Positions 31,661-40,111 of a stretch of DNA of 64,000 nucleotides are shown here, piece by piece. The stretch spans positions 62,001 to 126,000 of the forward strand of contig DATIYQ010000181.1 of NCBI GenBank assembly GCA_035517515.1, given 5' to 3'. Made by a program: the position numbers and the translations under genes. The DNA is from JOPF136 sp035517515 (GTDB lineage Bacteria > Acidobacteriota > Terriglobia > Acidiferrales > UBA7541). Under the pieces are notes generated by a model. It saw nothing but the letters and a program-made list of their open reading frames with translations. It was not told the origin of the DNA and ran no database searches. How positions within the stretch are numbered: position 1 is the stretch's first letter; the number at the start of each line of letters is the position of its first letter.

Positions 31661-34513
31661 ATGTCTAAACGTGTCGGCTATCTCGCCCTAGCCACCGCGG
31701 TGGTTGGGATGGTCTTCGGGGGAGGAGCGCTCTTCGCACAGCCGCAATCCGCGGCTGGGCGGGAGGCCGGAGTCAAGCAGCAAGCTCCGGTTCGTACGCT
31801 GATCAACGAACGGATTGATAACGGGACTCGAGTCCGGTTGTGGGGGAATACACGCGCGGAAGCGACCCGGGAGAATGACCGTGGGCGGGTGGATGACGGG
31901 CTGGTGCTCGAGCACTTGATGCTCGTCCTGCAGCGTTCGCCGGAGCAGGAACTGTCCGCAGAGCAGACCATAGCCGGACTGCATGACCGCAAGTCGCCGC
32001 TTTATCACAAGTGGTTGACGCCGCAGCAGGTCGGCCAGCAGTTCGGGCTCGCCCAGGAAGATTTGAACACCCTGCGCACCTGGCTGGAATCACATGGCTT
32101 CACTGTGAATGTGGTCTATCCCAGCGGCATGTTTATCGACTTTTCCGGCACGGCCGGCAAAGTCCGGGAGGCCTTCGGCACCGAAATTCACAATCTGGAT
32201 GTGAATGGCCAGCACCACATCGCCAACATGACCGACCCGCAGATCCCCGCGGCATTGGCGGGAGCCGTCCGCGGTGTCACCTCCCTGCATGATTTCAAGC
32301 CCCAGAAGATGTTCCGCATGGCCAAGCCCGCCAAGGGCTCGACCCAGTTCACCTTCGGGCCCAATTGCGGCTTCCTGACTGGCCTGCGGGATTCAACCAC
32401 GAATTGCGAAGCGGTCATGCCCGCCGACCTGGCCACCATCTACAACCTGAACCCGGCGTTTGCGAAGGGCTGGACGGGCAAAGGGCAGACCATCGTAATT
32501 ATTGAAGACGAAGACATGTACAGTTCGAACGACTGGATCATGTTCCGCAAGGTTGCCGGACTCACCCGGCCGTACCCTTACGGTTCGCTGGTCCAGACCC
32601 ACCCCGCGCCGCCTTCGGGCACCAACAATTGCGTGGACCCCGGCGATCTCAACGACACCACCGACGACGAAGTGGCCATCGACATGGAGTGGGCCAGCGC
32701 TGCAGCGCCGAATGCGGCAATCAACGTGGCGGTTTGCGACGATCGAGGCACGACCTTTGGCGGCTTGATCGCTTTGCAAAACGTGCTCAACCAGCCCAAT
32801 CCCCCGGCCATCGTCAGCATCAGCTACGGTGAATCCGAATCCCAGAACGGCGCGTCCATGAACGCGGCCTTCAACAATACCTACCAGCAGGGCGTGATGG
32901 AGGGCGTGTCCATCTTCGTTTCCTCGGGTGACGAGGGCGCGGCGAGCTCGAACGCCAACGGCGCCGATTCCACCCGCGGCATCACCGTCAGCGGTTTCAC
33001 CTCCACGCCGTACAACATCTCGGTGGGCGGGACCGATTTCGGTGATTCCGTTCATGGCACCGAAACCACCTACTGGAACGCGGGCAATACCTCCGCCTAT
33101 GGCTCGGCGCGGTCGTACATTCCAGAGATCCCCTGGAACGATTCCTGTGCCGATCCTCTGACCATCAACTTCCTGGCTACCTATTACCTGGCCACGCTCT
33201 CCAACGGCTACGGGCCGAGTGGGATCGGTACGTGCAATACCTACCCACTCAGCACCACCAGCGTCCTGCTGAGCACTGGTTCCGGCAGCGGCGGCCCCAG
33301 CAACTGTGCCACCGGCGCTCCCACCACTTCGGGTGCGCCAGCCTCAGGCGGTACGTGCGCCGGATACGCCAAACCCTCCTGGCAGAACGTTTACGGCAAC
33401 CCCAGCGATGGCGTGCGTGACATCCCCGATGTGTCGCTCATGGCTGCCAACGGGGTTTGGAACCATTTCTACCCGATCTGCCTTTCGAATCCGGCCACGT
33501 CTCCGGTGAACTACCCGGCGGATGGCTACTCCGCCCCCTGCACCCTTCCTCCGAATGACTGGCCCGGATTCGGCGGCACCTCCGTCTCTTCGCCGATCTG
33601 GGCTGGCTTCCAGGCCTTGATCAACCAGGCGACCGGGGAACGTTGGGGCCAGGTGAACAACATCTACTATCAGATGGCTAACGCCGAATACGGCGCGAGC
33701 GGAAACGCCGGCTGCAATTCCAGCCTCGGCAGCGGGGTTGGACCCGGCTGTATCTTCTACGACGTCACCGAGGGCAGCATCGAGTTACCGTGTGCCACAT
33801 TGGGCTCCACCACCGCGGCCCGTCTCTACAATTGCTACCGGCCCGCGGTTACCGATAGCGCCACCGACATCGGCGTAATGTCTGCCGCGCCGATGGCTGC
33901 TTTCCCGGGCCTCGGCGGCCCAGGTCCGGTTACCAACCTGAATGTCACGGCCTCCGGGGGAGGCACGACCGACTTCACTTCGGCCCCAACGTGCGCAATT
34001 ACTGGAGACGCGGGAGCGGGCGCCACCTGCACTGCTTCCATCTCCGGCTTAGTGACTGCCCTGACCAAGACCAACAATGGCACCGGCTACACTTCGGCCA
34101 GCCCGCCAGCTTGCGTCCTCTCCGGCGGGGGTGGGGTGGGAGCCATCTGCAGCGCCAGCGTGAATGGCAGCGGCGTCATCGCCATCACACTGCGCAGTGG
34201 CGGCAGCGGATACACCTCTGCCCCGACCTGCCAGCTCCTGGGCGGCTCCGGAACGGGCGCTACCTGTACGGCCACCATGCACGTCGGCGTCACCGGAATC
34301 ACCCTGGCGGCCGGTGGCAGCGGCTACACCTCGGATCCGACTTGCACCCTTACCGGTGGCGGCGGCACCCCCGCGGCCGCCTGCGCCACAATCATCAACG
34401 GCGTTTCGGCGTTCGCGCCCGCCTATCCCGCGACGGTCGGCTGGGACTTCGCCACGGGAATCGGCACCGTGAACGTTTACAACCTGGTGCTGTTCTGGCC
34501 CGGGCCCGAGTAG
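31661..34513 (+). CDS. Secreted kumamolisin/sedolisin-type (S53) protease with inserted Cys-rich repeats
   Basis: 950 aa. Signal peptide (YLALATAVVGMVFGGGALFAQ). Pro-kumamolisin activation domain ~75-225 (LQRSPEQELSAEQTIAGLHD, KWLTPQQVGQQFGL). Catalytic S53 domain from ~255: Glu337 and Asp341 in DDEVAIDMEWA, Asp424 in SSGDEG, Ser641 in GGTSVSSPIWAG, the full sedolisin set. The calcium-site segment is split: FYDVTEGS (~700) and the closing GWDFATGIGTVNVYNL (~928-943) are separated by ~160 residues of repeats (see repeat entry). Strong ribosome-binding site at 31645-31654. Expected to be an acid-acting endopeptidase matured outside the cell. Confidence 0.9.
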   Translation: MSKRVGYLALATAVVGMVFGGGALFAQPQSAAGREAGVKQQAPVRTLINERIDNGTRVRLWGNTRAEATRENDRGRVDDGLVLEHLMLVLQRSPEQELSAEQTIAGLHDRKSPLYHKWLTPQQVGQQFGLAQEDLNTLRTWLESHGFTVNVVYPSGMFIDFSGTAGKVREAFGTEIHNLDVNGQHHIANMTDPQIPAALAGAVRGVTSLHDFKPQKMFRMAKPAKGSTQFTFGPNCGFLTGLRDSTTNCEAVMPADLATIYNLNPAFAKGWTGKGQTIVIIEDEDMYSSNDWIMFRKVAGLTRPYPYGSLVQTHPAPPSGTNNCVDPGDLNDTTDDEVAIDMEWASAAAPNAAINVAVCDDRGTTFGGLIALQNVLNQPNPPAIVSISYGESESQNGASMNAAFNNTYQQGVMEGVSIFVSSGDEGAASSNANGADSTRGITVSGFTSTPYNISVGGTDFGDSVHGTETTYWNAGNTSAYGSARSYIPEIPWNDSCADPLTINFLATYYLATLSNGYGPSGIGTCNTYPLSTTSVLLSTGSGSGGPSNCATGAPTTSGAPASGGTCAGYAKPSWQNVYGNPSDGVRDIPDVSLMAANGVWNHFYPICLSNPATSPVNYPADGYSAPCTLPPNDWPGFGGTSVSSPIWAGFQALINQATGERWGQVNNIYYQMANAEYGASGNAGCNSSLGSGVGPGCIFYDVTEGSIELPCATLGSTTAARLYNCYRPAVTDSATDIGVMSAAPMAAFPGLGGPGPVTNLNVTASGGGTTDFTSAPTCAITGDAGAGATCTASISGLVTALTKTNNGTGYTSASPPACVLSGGGGVGAICSASVNGSGVIAITLRSGGSGYTSAPTCQLLGGSGTGATCTATMHVGVTGITLAAGGSGYTSDPTCTLTGGGGTPAAACATIINGVSAFAPAYPATVGWDFATGIGTVNVYNLVLFWPGPE
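33930..34410 (+). repeat. Four Gly/Ser/Thr/Cys-rich repeats inside the S53 protease
   Basis: Residues ~757-917, four units of about 36-42 aa with the pattern (G)SGYTSAPTC.L.GG.G.GATC.A followed by ~12 residues ending ITL..GG. Key points: FTSAPTCAITGDAGAGATC; GYTSASPPACVLSGGGGVG; GYTSAPTCQLLGGSGTGATC; GYTSDPTCTLTGGGG. Each unit has a pair of cysteines ~10-13 residues apart, which could form one disulfide per repeat. Confidence 0.8.
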
Positions 34514-34529
34514 ACCCTGGCCGAATTCC

Positions 34530-34563
34530 GCCCTCCGGGATCCCGCGGGGATTCCTGGAGGGC
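34530..34563 (+). terminator. Hairpin after the protease gene
   Basis: GCCCTCCGGGATCCC (34530-34544) and GGATTCCTGGAGGGC (34549-34563) pair along nearly the whole arm with a few mismatches/wobbles; CTTCAAAAAG follows. Lies 17 bp after the protease stop. No clean T-run on the plus strand. Confidence 0.5.
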
Positions 34564-34690
34564 TTCAAAAAGTTTCGCTCGCTGGCGCAACTTCCAGTGG
34601 GTGAGAGCCGGACGTACCGATCGCTGAGGGAGTGTACCGGCAATACAGGGTCTCGAACGGAGCCCTGATTCTGAACTCGAGGTGACCTGC

Positions 34691-35296
34691 ATGAGAAAGT
34701 ATCTCGCGGTTCTTGCAATTGTGATGTGCACTCTCTGGATTGCCATGCCCGCGGCCGCTGACACGCAGTTGATCACCAATGGCGGCTTCGAGACGGGAGA
34801 CTTCAGCGGATGGACTCTCACCGGGAACACCGCAAATCCGGGGGTCAATTATTTCGTGGATGCCTTTGACGCCAACTCCGGCGCCTATGGGGCGGGCCTC
34901 GGCGCCATTAGCAGCCCGCTCACCCTCAGCCAGTCCTTTGCCACTTCCGTGGCCACTGGCAATCTCCTCACCATCAGCTTTGCCGTGGCTCTGAATTTCG
35001 ATGGTACCCCGGTCCCCGATCCCGGCAAGACCGGCCTGATCAGCTCTTTCGTGGTTACCCTGAATGGAGACACCTTGCTCACGTTGGATAACACCAGCGT
35101 CGCCGGTGCGTATGAGGTGTTTACATATACCCTCGGCGCGCCGGACGGCCCGTACACGCTCTCCTTCACCTCGCAGAACGACCTGGACTTTTGGTCGCTC
35201 GACGACGTGTCGGTCACCGCGCCCGAGCCGCAATCGCTGCTGTTGCTGGCCTCCGGCATGAGCGGATTGGTGTTTGTGCGCCGGCGCCGCGCCTAG
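34691..35296 (+). CDS. PEP-CTERM sorting-signal protein
   Basis: 201 aa from ATG 34691 (GAGGTGA at 34678-34684; GTG 34682 is in frame but less likely). Signal peptide MRKYLAVLAIVMCTLWIAMPAAAD. The mature part starts QLITNGGFETGDFSGW, a carbohydrate-binding-like beta domain found in many PEP-CTERM proteins. C-terminus: APEPQSLLLLASGMSGLVFV then RRRRA, i.e. PEP motif, hydrophobic helix and basic tail, the exosortase (EpsH) sorting signal. No exosortase gene is in the window. It should be exported and anchored or released by exosortase, typically linked with extracellular polysaccharide. Confidence 0.87.
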   Translation: MRKYLAVLAIVMCTLWIAMPAAADTQLITNGGFETGDFSGWTLTGNTANPGVNYFVDAFDANSGAYGAGLGAISSPLTLSQSFATSVATGNLLTISFAVALNFDGTPVPDPGKTGLISSFVVTLNGDTLLTLDNTSVAGAYEVFTYTLGAPDGPYTLSFTSQNDLDFWSLDDVSVTAPEPQSLLLLASGMSGLVFVRRRRA

Positions 35297-35331
35297 CCGG
35301 CCGGCAGCGCCTACTGATTCCGTTCGACGGG

Positions 35332-35359
35332 AGAGACCGGCGCGCCCGCGCCGGTCTCT
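35332..35359 (+). terminator. Strong GC hairpin after the PEP-CTERM gene
   Basis: Arms AGAGACCGGCGCG (35332-35344) and CGCGCCGGTCTCT (35347-35359), 13 perfect pairs with a 2-nt gap, 36 bp after the stop codon. No T-tract, so it is a terminator by position and stability only; it insulates the dcw promoter from read-through. Confidence 0.55.
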
Positions 35360-35627
35360 GCCGATGCCTCGCGGCCCCCTGCAGGCCGCCACGTCTCGCA
35401 CCTCGCCCGTGGTGTGATCGCCGCGCCCCCCGGCCGTTCGAGACCCATCCCTCATCCGACTTTGCTTTCTCGTCCCGGATCTCGCCCTGAGGACCCAGTC
35501 TTGTAGGTAACTGATTGGCAACAGACGGCAGCGATTGCCGCACCCTGGCTTCTACCGTTCGCGTGGCGCCATGCCCGGCTCCACTACAGGTAGTGTTCCC
35601 GCCGATTCGCGGCCACAATTCAGCAAG

Positions 35628-35646
35628 TTTTCCACAACTTGGAAAA
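35628..35646. promoter_or_regulatory. DnaA-box-like 9-mer within an inverted repeat
   Basis: TTTTCCACA (35628-35636) differs by one base from the DnaA box TTATCCACA; TTTTCCA/TGGAAAA (35628-35634, 35640-35646) are perfect complements around CAACT. It lies 17 bp before the -35 box of the mraZ promoter. Confidence 0.35.
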
Positions 35647-35662
35647 TTCGCGAGGAATCCTC

Positions 35663-35690
35663 TTGACAGAAAGTGAGTTGTGCCTACAAT
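35663..35690 (+). promoter_or_regulatory. mraZ (dcw cluster) promoter
   Basis: TTGACA (35663-35668), 16-bp spacer, TACAAT (35685-35690): a near-consensus housekeeping promoter, 88 bp before mraZ. Predicted start ~35697, directly before the MraZ-type boxes. Confidence 0.75.
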
Positions 35691-35700
35691 CGGGGCACAA
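35678..35700. promoter_or_regulatory. Palindrome centred on the mraZ -10 box
   Basis: TTGTGCC (35678-35684) and GGCACAA (35694-35700) are perfect complements separated by TACAATCGG, so the -10 hexamer sits in the spacer. A dimeric repressor bound here would block the promoter; no known regulator is assigned. Confidence 0.45.
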
Positions 35701-35740
35701 AGTGGAAGAAAGTGGTTGAGAGTGTGAAGTCGTGGCTGGG
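35701..35740 (+). promoter_or_regulatory. MraZ-type tandem boxes
   Basis: Four direct repeats in exact 10-bp phase: AGTGGAAGAA, AGTGGTTGAG, AGTGTGAAGT, CGTGGCTGGG. MraZ proteins repress their own operon by binding GTGG-type direct repeats with 10-bp periodicity near the start site. Position just downstream of the predicted start and upstream of mraZ fits autorepression. Confidence 0.7.
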
Positions 35741-35778
35741 ACGGGGCGTCCGGGCCGGGCTTCCGGGCTGGACACCAA

Positions 35779-36216
35779 ATGCTACGGGGTAACCATCGGG
35801 CGACGGTTGACCCGAAAGGCCGGCTGAAGATTCCCGCGGTCTTTCTGGAGGACTTGGGCGTGTACGGGGACACCTTCTACGTGACCAGCGAAAACGGTGA
35901 CCGCGCCTACATCTACCCGATGCAGGAGTGGATGAAAATCGAGGACAAGCTGGCCAAACTCCCCTCGCACAATCAGGCCAAACAGAAATTTCTCACCCGC
36001 ACCAGTTATTACGGCGCGGTGGTGAAGATGGACGGCCAGGGACGCCTCTTGCTGCCCCCGGTGCTCCGCGAGCAGGCGGAGATGAAGGGCGAAGTGGACG
36101 TGATGGGCAAGCTGAACTCCCTGGAAGTCTGGAATCACACGCGGTTCTCCGAGCACATGAAGGGGAACCCGATCACCGACGACGACTGGAAGGTCTTGAA
36201 TGATTTGGGCATCTAG
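35779..36216 (+). CDS. mraZ: Transcriptional regulator MraZ
   Basis: 145 aa. Two AbrB/MraZ half-domains: MLRGNHRATVDPKGRLKIPA (D-x-K/G-GR motif near residue 11-15) and VVKMDGQGRLLLPPVLREQA (~83). MraZ assembles into a ring and binds repeats in its own promoter; matching boxes are seen upstream. First gene of the dcw cluster; rsmH starts 2 bp after its stop. Confidence 0.97.
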   Translation: MLRGNHRATVDPKGRLKIPAVFLEDLGVYGDTFYVTSENGDRAYIYPMQEWMKIEDKLAKLPSHNQAKQKFLTRTSYYGAVVKMDGQGRLLLPPVLREQAEMKGEVDVMGKLNSLEVWNHTRFSEHMKGNPITDDDWKVLNDLGI

Positions 36217-36218
36217 CG

Positions 36219-37121
36219 GTGGGCGAGGGCGGGCATATCCCGGTACTACTCGGGGAGGTAGTCGCCTGGCTGGCCATCCGGCAGGACGGCACCTACGTGG
36301 ATGCGACGGTCGGGTTGGGCGGTCACGCCGTGGAAATCGCGCGGCGTCTCGGCTCCGGACGTCTCATCGGGATTGATCGAGACGAGGCGGCGCTCGCGGT
36401 CGCCCGCGAGCGTCTGGCGGGGTTTGGGGAGCGGGTGGAACTCGTGCACGGATCACTATCCAGTATTGGTGAAATTGCGCGCCGGCTGAACATCAAGGCC
36501 GACGGCGTCCTGGCGGACCTGGGCGTTTCCAGCCTGCAACTGGACACCCTGGAGCGCGGATTTTCTTTCCGCGGCGCCGGCCCGCTGGACATGCGCATGG
36601 ATCGCAGCGCCCCCGCACAGGCGGGTCGCACCGCGGAAGAGATTGTGAATCGCTGGCCGGAGAAGGATCTGGCCGACCTGCTCTATCGCTTCGGCGAAGA
36701 GCGCGATTCCAGAAAGATCGCCAGGGCCATCGTGCGGAGCCGTCCCATCCGCGATACCGGGCACCTGGCAACGGTTGTGGCAGGGGTCCTGAAAAGGGGA
36801 AGGCAGAGACTGCATCCCGCGACAAAAACATTTCTGGCGCTGCGGATAGCGGTGAATAGAGAGTTGGAGGAACTCGAGCAGTTTCTAGACCAAGCCCCTG
36901 CCACTTTGAATCCCGGAGGCCGCTGTGTGGTGCTCAGTTACCACTCGCTGGAAGACCGCGCTGTGAAGCAGGCCTTCCGCCGCGCGCAGCACGCCGGCGT
37001 CCTCCACATCCTTACGAAGAAAGTGATCCGGCCGAGCGAGGCGGAGTGCGCCGTCAATCCTCGCGCGCGCAGCGCGAAGATGCGCGTGGCGGAAAAAACC
37101 GCCGTGGACGGTGCCGCGTGA
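36219..37121 (+). CDS. rsmH: 16S rRNA (cytosine1402-N4)-methyltransferase
   Basis: 300 aa, GTG start at 36219. N-terminal HIPVLLGEVVAWL, SAM-binding VDATVGLGGHAVEIA and GIDRDEAAL, then ADLGVSSLQLDTLERGFSFR and the C-terminal VVLSYHSLEDRAVKQAF with ...RPSEAECAVNPRARSAKMR, all hallmarks of RsmH (MraW). It methylates C1402 in the ribosomal P site. One base shared between its TGA and the ftsL ATG. Confidence 0.97.
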   Translation: MGEGGHIPVLLGEVVAWLAIRQDGTYVDATVGLGGHAVEIARRLGSGRLIGIDRDEAALAVARERLAGFGERVELVHGSLSSIGEIARRLNIKADGVLADLGVSSLQLDTLERGFSFRGAGPLDMRMDRSAPAQAGRTAEEIVNRWPEKDLADLLYRFGEERDSRKIARAIVRSRPIRDTGHLATVVAGVLKRGRQRLHPATKTFLALRIAVNRELEELEQFLDQAPATLNPGGRCVVLSYHSLEDRAVKQAFRRAQHAGVLHILTKKVIRPSEAECAVNPRARSAKMRVAEKTAVDGAA

Positions 37122-37522
37122 TGGAATTCGTGACCGTGAAGCGCATTGATAATTCCCGGCTGGTGCGCACGGCTTCGCCCCGCCACTGGCGGGAGTTCTG
37201 CCGCATGGCCGGCGTGGGCGCGGCCCTGGCGGCGCTGCTGCTGGTCTATGCCGCGCAGCATTTCCGTTGCCTGCGCGTGCAGTACGAGCTCGAAGAGCTC
37301 CAGGCGCGGCGCGCGCAGAGCGCGGAGCTGAACGGCCAATTGAAACTCCAGGCCGCGGTGCTGCGCGCCCCGGGCCGCATTGATGAACTGGCGCGCGGAG
37401 AGCTGGGGCTGACCGTTCCCGTTCCCGGCCAGGTGGCCCCGGCCGCCCAGGCTGCGGACGGCATGCTGGCCCAGGCACGCACCACACGCGGATGGGCTTC
37501 GCCGCAGCCCGCGGCCCCGTAA
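37121..37522 (+). CDS. ftsL: Cell division protein FtsL-like
   Basis: 133 aa. Short cytoplasmic N-terminus, one membrane helix (~33-50, GVGAALAALLLVYAAQHF), then a coiled coil (CLRVQYELEELQARRAQSAELNGQLKLQ, cited in parts: YELEELQARR and ELNGQLKLQ) and DELARGELGLTVPVPGQV, which matches the FtsL pattern of a leucine-zipper bitopic protein. Assignment relies mainly on position between rsmH and ftsI, as FtsL sequences diverge quickly. The start at 37121 overlaps the rsmH stop. Confidence 0.85.
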   Translation: MEFVTVKRIDNSRLVRTASPRHWREFCRMAGVGAALAALLLVYAAQHFRCLRVQYELEELQARRAQSAELNGQLKLQAAVLRAPGRIDELARGELGLTVPVPGQVAPAAQAADGMLAQARTTRGWASPQPAAP

Positions 37523-37571
37523 GCTCGCGGACCGGCGCAAACGATTTGGCGCGATTGGGAGAGGTGGGGAA

Positions 37572-37593
37572 GGGCACGGCGCAGGCCGTGCCC
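37572..37593 (+). other. Hairpin in the ftsL-ftsI gap
   Basis: GGGCACGG (37572-37579) and CCGTGCCC (37586-37593), 8 bp with a 6-nt loop, followed by TTTCG. The 188-bp ftsL-ftsI gap carries no convincing ORF; the hairpin may attenuate transcription or stabilise a processed end. Confidence 0.4.
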
Positions 37594-37710
37594 TTTCGTC
37601 CCCTGCGGCCGGTGCACGCGCAAGGCTGGCTGGCCGCGCGGTGGGTATCCCGTCAGGGCGCGCCGGTACCGCACAGCGGGACCGGGTAAGGGGGCAGTTC
37701 GAGCGAAGGT

Positions 37711-40047
37711 ATGGATCGGCGCCGCCCGCGCACGCGCATTCTCTCTCTGGCCTTCCTCGTCCTTTTGGGGCTCGGCGCCGTCCTGGGGCGCCTCTTCGAG
37801 CTCCAGATCCTCCAGTACCGCGAATATCTGGCGCGGGCTCTTCGCCAGCAGCAGCGCATCGTGGAAGTCAGTCCGGGCCGCGGCCTGCTCTTTGACCGCA
37901 ACCTTCACGAATTGGCCCGCAGCATTCCCGTGGATTCCTGTTTCGCCGTCCCTGCGGAGATTTCCGACCCCGATCTGGTGGCTCGCCTGCTCTCCCCGAT
38001 CCTGCGGATGGACCCTGAAGAAATCGTCACCCGGCTCACCGCCTCGAAGTCTTTTGTCTGGCTGGCGCGCAAGCTGCCTGCTGAAAAATCCGAGCGCATC
38101 CAGGCGCTGAACCTGCGCGGCATCTACTTCCAAAAGGAGAGCCAGCGCTTCTACCCCAAGGGCTCGCTCGCTGCTCACGTGCTCGGGTACGTGGATGTGG
38201 ATGGGCGGGGCCTGGGCGGGCTGGAATATCAATTTGAAAGCCGGCTGCGCGGCAAGCCGGTGGAGATGCTGGTGCTTGCAGACGCCCGCCGCCGCTGGTA
38301 TGAGCGTCGCGGCGCGGAGGCGGCCGCCGATGGCGCCTCCAGCCTGGTGCTTTCACTGGACGAAAACATCCAGTACATCGCGGAGAAAGCCCTGGCCGCC
38401 GCCCTGGCCCGTACCCGCGCCCGCGCCGGGGCCATTCTGGTGCAGGACCCCAATACCGGCGAACTGCTCGCTCTGGCGAATGGTCCCCTCTTCAACCCCA
38501 ATGCCGCGGGCGCCGCGCCGCCGGAAGCGCGCATGAACCGCGCAGTCAGCGCCATCTACGAGCCGGGCTCAACGTTCAAAATCGTCACCGTCGCGGGGGC
38601 CCTGCAGGAACATCTCACCCGACCTGACGAGTTGGTGGACTGCCAGCTGGGTTCCATCGTCATCGCCAACCATCGCATCCACGACCACAAACCCTTCGGC
38701 GTTCTCTCCGTCACCCAAATCCTGGCCCAGTCCAGTGACGTCGGGGCCATCAAGCTGGGGCTGCGTTTGGGCGCCGCCAAGTTCTATGACTACATTCGCG
38801 CATTTGGATTCGGTGAGCCGACCGGCATCGAGCTGCCCGGAGAGAGCCGCGGCCTCTTGCGGCGTCTGGAAAACTGGTCCGCGATTTCCATCGGGGGCGT
38901 TTCCATGGGACAGGAAATTGGGGTCACCCCGGTGCAACTGGTGACCGCGGTTTCGGCCATCGCCAATGGCGGGCTGCTCTACCCGGCGCGCATTGTGCGC
39001 TCCATTTGCCGCAATCGTGGCGGCGAACCGGAGCGGGGCGGCGCTCGCTTTCAGCAGGTGAGCCTCTCCGCCTCCGCCGCGACAACCGTGGGGGAGGGCC
39101 CTGCCGACTGCGCGCCGCTTACAGAAGCCGCGCAGGTGATACCGGCGGGATCTTCCAGCGATCGGCCGGCCGCGCCCTCCACGCCCCGCCGCGCGGTCAG
39201 TCCGGAGACCGCGGCCATGCTGCGGTCCATGCTGGCTCAGGTGGTGCTCTCCGGAACGGGCAAGCTGGCGCGCCTGGATGGCTACACCGTGGCCGGCAAG
39301 ACTGGAACCGCCCAGAAGATCGACCCGGCCACGGGCCGGTATTCGGCGCGGGACTATATCGCCTCGTTTGTCGGATTCGCACCCCTGAACTCCCCGGCGC
39401 TCACCGTTCTGGTGGTGCTGGACTCGCCCGAAGGCGGACACCACGGCGGCGAAGTTGCCGCTCCGGTGTTCCGTGAAGTCATGGAGCAAGCGCTCAGTTA
39501 CCTTCATGTGCCTCCGGACGTCCCCGTGGAGAGCCCGGCGCTGGAGGCGGCGCGGCAAACCTCGGTCTCCGGAACCGCCGATGACCTGAGCGACTTCGAT
39601 AGCGGGCAGCTTCTCGATCCCGATCTGCAGCGCACGGATCAGGTTTCCGCGCCAGCAGTCCAGACGCCGCCGGAGCCCGCGAAGCCACAGCGCGCTTTGC
39701 CGTCTCTTGCCGCCAAGCCGGGCGCTGCGGTCTCTCCGCCGGTCCAACCGAACGCCCCCGCCAAGCCGGAATTGCACGGCCGCGGTACCGCCGCGCCCAT
39801 CCCGGCGGAAACCACCGAGGTACTCGATGAGTCGAGCGGCGTGGCCGTGCCCAGTTTCTCCGGCCATACCGTGCGCGCCTTCGTGGAAGAGTGCATGCGC
39901 CTGGGATTGAGTCCCGTTCCCGTGGGCGCGGGCCTGGTGGTGGATCAGACGCCGCCTGCGGGCACCCATGTGCGGCCTGGAAGCCGGATTGTGGCGCGAT
40001 TTGCAGCCTCTTTGGCCAGTCATGCCATCTCAGTGAACAGAAACTGA
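37711..40047 (+). CDS. ftsI: Septal peptidoglycan transpeptidase FtsI (PBP3/PBP2x type) with PASTA domain
   Basis: 778 aa, longer than E. coli FtsI (588). Membrane helix ~10-28 (ILSLAFLVLLGLGAVLG), PBP dimerisation domain (GRGLLFDRN, YPKGSLAAHVLGYV), transpeptidase with Ser287-x-x-Lys290 (EPGSTFK), SSD at 341-343 in the SxN position, Lys530 in KTGT. A Pro/Ala-rich linker (~595-715) leads to one PASTA domain (VAVPSFSGHTVRAFVEECMR ... VDQTPPAGTHVRPGS). Class B PBP that crosslinks septal peptidoglycan with FtsW, encoded downstream. ATG 37711 follows the only sizeable early gap of the cluster. Confidence 0.94.
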   Translation: MDRRRPRTRILSLAFLVLLGLGAVLGRLFELQILQYREYLARALRQQQRIVEVSPGRGLLFDRNLHELARSIPVDSCFAVPAEISDPDLVARLLSPILRMDPEEIVTRLTASKSFVWLARKLPAEKSERIQALNLRGIYFQKESQRFYPKGSLAAHVLGYVDVDGRGLGGLEYQFESRLRGKPVEMLVLADARRRWYERRGAEAAADGASSLVLSLDENIQYIAEKALAAALARTRARAGAILVQDPNTGELLALANGPLFNPNAAGAAPPEARMNRAVSAIYEPGSTFKIVTVAGALQEHLTRPDELVDCQLGSIVIANHRIHDHKPFGVLSVTQILAQSSDVGAIKLGLRLGAAKFYDYIRAFGFGEPTGIELPGESRGLLRRLENWSAISIGGVSMGQEIGVTPVQLVTAVSAIANGGLLYPARIVRSICRNRGGEPERGGARFQQVSLSASAATTVGEGPADCAPLTEAAQVIPAGSSSDRPAAPSTPRRAVSPETAAMLRSMLAQVVLSGTGKLARLDGYTVAGKTGTAQKIDPATGRYSARDYIASFVGFAPLNSPALTVLVVLDSPEGGHHGGEVAAPVFREVMEQALSYLHVPPDVPVESPALEAARQTSVSGTADDLSDFDSGQLLDPDLQRTDQVSAPAVQTPPEPAKPQRALPSLAAKPGAAVSPPVQPNAPAKPELHGRGTAAPIPAETTEVLDESSGVAVPSFSGHTVRAFVEECMRLGLSPVPVGAGLVVDQTPPAGTHVRPGSRIVARFAASLASHAISVNRN

Positions 40048-40111
40048 ATTGTAGAATGGGAGCGCACGATTGAACGCGGCACAGGCGGCAACCAGAACTG
40101 AGAAGGGAAGA

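Larger units (their letters stand above)
35297..35778. other. Intergenic region upstream of the dcw cluster
   Basis: 482 bp. It holds a strong hairpin (35332-35359) serving the gene before it, about 270 bp in which nothing was recognised, then the mraZ control elements (35628-35740) annotated separately. No small ORF with family resemblance was found. Confidence 0.5.

Noticed and set aside
33930..34410. Possible CRISPR-like or tandem DNA repeat
   Set aside because: The periodicity is at protein level within an open frame; the DNA units are not identical and there are no spacers.
37492..37710. Small open frame in the ftsL-ftsI gap
   Set aside because: No ribosome-binding site, starts inside ftsL, contains the hairpin and shows no family resemblance.
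38569..40023. 484-codon minus-strand open frame opposite ftsI
   Set aside because: Low-complexity Arg/Gly-rich translation, fully antisense to the ftsI transpeptidase domain.
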